The notes beneath the pieces were generated by a model. That model saw only the letters and a list, made by a program, of their open reading frames with translations, made no database searches and was not told the DNA's origin. From assembly GCF_009933255.1 (NCBI RefSeq), contig NZ_MAEI01000026.1, positions 44,527 to 108,526 of the forward strand: a stretch of DNA of 64,000 bases. Direction: 5' to 3'. Positions 63,212 to 64,000 of the stretch are shown piece after piece; within the stretch, counting starts at the first letter, position 1; each line of letters starts with the position of its first letter. Made by a program: the position numbers and the translations under genes. The DNA is from Enterococcus diestrammenae. Its GTDB lineage: Bacteria > Bacillota > Bacilli > Lactobacillales > Enterococcaceae.

Positions 63212-63775
63212 TTAATCATCCGGTTTGTTTATCTTACTTAAATACGCCATTTCCAATTGAATGGCTTTTTCCGCCAAAAGCTTATTGGCAAAGGAAGTGG
63301 TGGCTGTCCGCACAGCAAAATACCTCACCGGAAGTGGGGCAACATCTGGCGCTGCAACTTTTCCTTGGGCCATAGCTGCGATGTGGGCAACGGCTTTTTC
63401 CGTCTCATCACAAAACAGATCGTAAGCTTGGGAAATCCCCTCCACTCGTCCCTGAAATAAGATTCCCTCTTTGATTTCCGGAATGGTCAATACCTGTTTC
63501 AACGTGGTGATTGCAATCAAAAAAGCGACATGGTTCTTAGTGTAACGCTTCTTTTTGGGCGCTGGTATCAGGCCTAGCTTGACATAGTTATTCACCATGG
63601 ATTTGGTCAGCAAATTGTGCTTTTCTGGTTTGATAAATGGGGTCAAATAAACGTCCACTAGGCTGATGACTTGATCCATATAGAGCTCCAGATCTGGCAA
63701 CTCTTGCCACCTTGGCAAACGACAATTTGCCATTTCAGCCCCCCACTGACTAAGTTCTTCTTTCATTTGTTCCAA
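63212..63775 (-). CDS. DUF1836-family protein
   Basis: A 187-residue protein of the DUF1836 type. It contains LPRWQELPDLELYMDQVISLVDVYL near the start (core: LPRWQELPD), LTKSMVNNYVKLGLIPAPKKKRYTKNHVAFL with a helix-turn-helix-like layout, and an acidic C-terminus. The function is unknown, but a DNA-binding role has been suggested by fold. The start is TTG at 63775 with GAGGTG 8 bases upstream. It lies 53 bases upstream of the degV-like gene and is probably co-transcribed with it. The 225 bases right of it (63776-64000) show no gene. Confidence 0.85.
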   Translation of the reverse strand: MEQMKEELSQWGAEMANCRLPRWQELPDLELYMDQVISLVDVYLTPFIKPEKHNLLTKSMVNNYVKLGLIPAPKKKRYTKNHVAFLIAITTLKQVLTIPEIKEGILFQGRVEGISQAYDLFCDETEKAVAHIAAMAQGKVAAPDVAPLPVRYFAVRTATTSFANKLLAEKAIQLEMAYLSKINKPDD

Positions 63776-64000
63776 GTTTAGCTCACCTCTATATTTCCAT
63801 AAACCGATTATCTAGTTTTAGAAACTAGATGAATTATAGCACGAAATAAGATTATAAAAAAGCTGAAATAGGGATTCATTAGCGAAACTTTAGCTATTTT
63901 GAAAAACCACTGACTCCCCTCTGTTTCCAAACTATTCCCACTAAACAAAAGGGTAGACGGCTACTCCTCTCTCGATAGCAAAATCGAGTAGGAGATGAGA

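Overview
The window looks like chromosomal DNA of a low-to-mid GC Gram-positive coccus of the order Lactobacillales, most likely an Enterococcus. This is inferred from protein families, not from a marker gene: a WalR-WalK-WalH-WalI-WalJ operon, separate CoaB and CoaC proteins, HrcA/CIRCE-type groES-groEL, CcpA-type cre sites, strong AGGAGG ribosome sites, and many GTG/TTG starts. No rRNA, tRNA, phage, transposase or CRISPR was seen.

Layout. 1-18.3 kb is housekeeping and mixed genes. These are the 5' end of potA; a forward block of a quinone-oxidoreductase-like gene, coaB, coaC and a pantothenate-type ECF S component; murB; a Gfo/Idh oxidoreductase; exonuclease III; tsaE plus a GNAT acetyltransferase; a DnaQ-like exonuclease; pta; ung; a Cof-type phosphatase; a LURP-one protein; an unknown membrane protein; an orphan nrdI; a TDT carrier with a divergent LysR regulator; and a membrane-anchored MutS-like ATPase.

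18.5-31.3 kb is a first glycan locus. It holds a GH1 beta-glycosidase, a CE7 esterase, a ROK sugar kinase, a GntR/UTRA regulator, a GH36 alpha-galactosidase, an accessory membrane protein, a CUT1 ABC importer, a GH113-like glycosidase and a cellobiose/mannobiose 2-epimerase-like protein. The mix fits uptake and cytoplasmic breakdown of beta-mannan (galacto/glucomannan) oligosaccharides. Three similar operator sites and two cre sites tie the transcription units together.

32.3-45.3 kb is a second glycan locus, one long leftward operon: two permeases, a binding lipoprotein, a YesL-like protein, a CE7-like esterase, an EEP-family phosphodiesterase, a GH3 beta-glucosidase, a 1,099-residue GH94 phosphorylase, a LacI regulator and a second esterase. 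The core resembles the beta-1,2-glucooligosaccharide (sophorooligosaccharide) cluster known from Listeria innocua. The extra phosphodiesterase and two esterases suggest use of substituted glucans such as osmoregulated periplasmic glucans of Gram-negative bacteria. That substrate is a hypothesis, and it is the most interesting idea in the window.

45.9-64 kb returns to core genes: a TtcA-family protein, an LTA-synthase-like enzyme, nadE-pncB, a small DUF1827-like protein, a MerR/TipAS regulator, groES-groEL, a NAD(P)-binding protein, walRKHIJ, a DegV protein and a DUF1836 protein. Several intergenic spacers carry related palindromic repeats (at about 7.0, 12.7-13.2, 31.3-31.5, 45.8 and 53.1-53.3 kb) that look like small dispersed elements.
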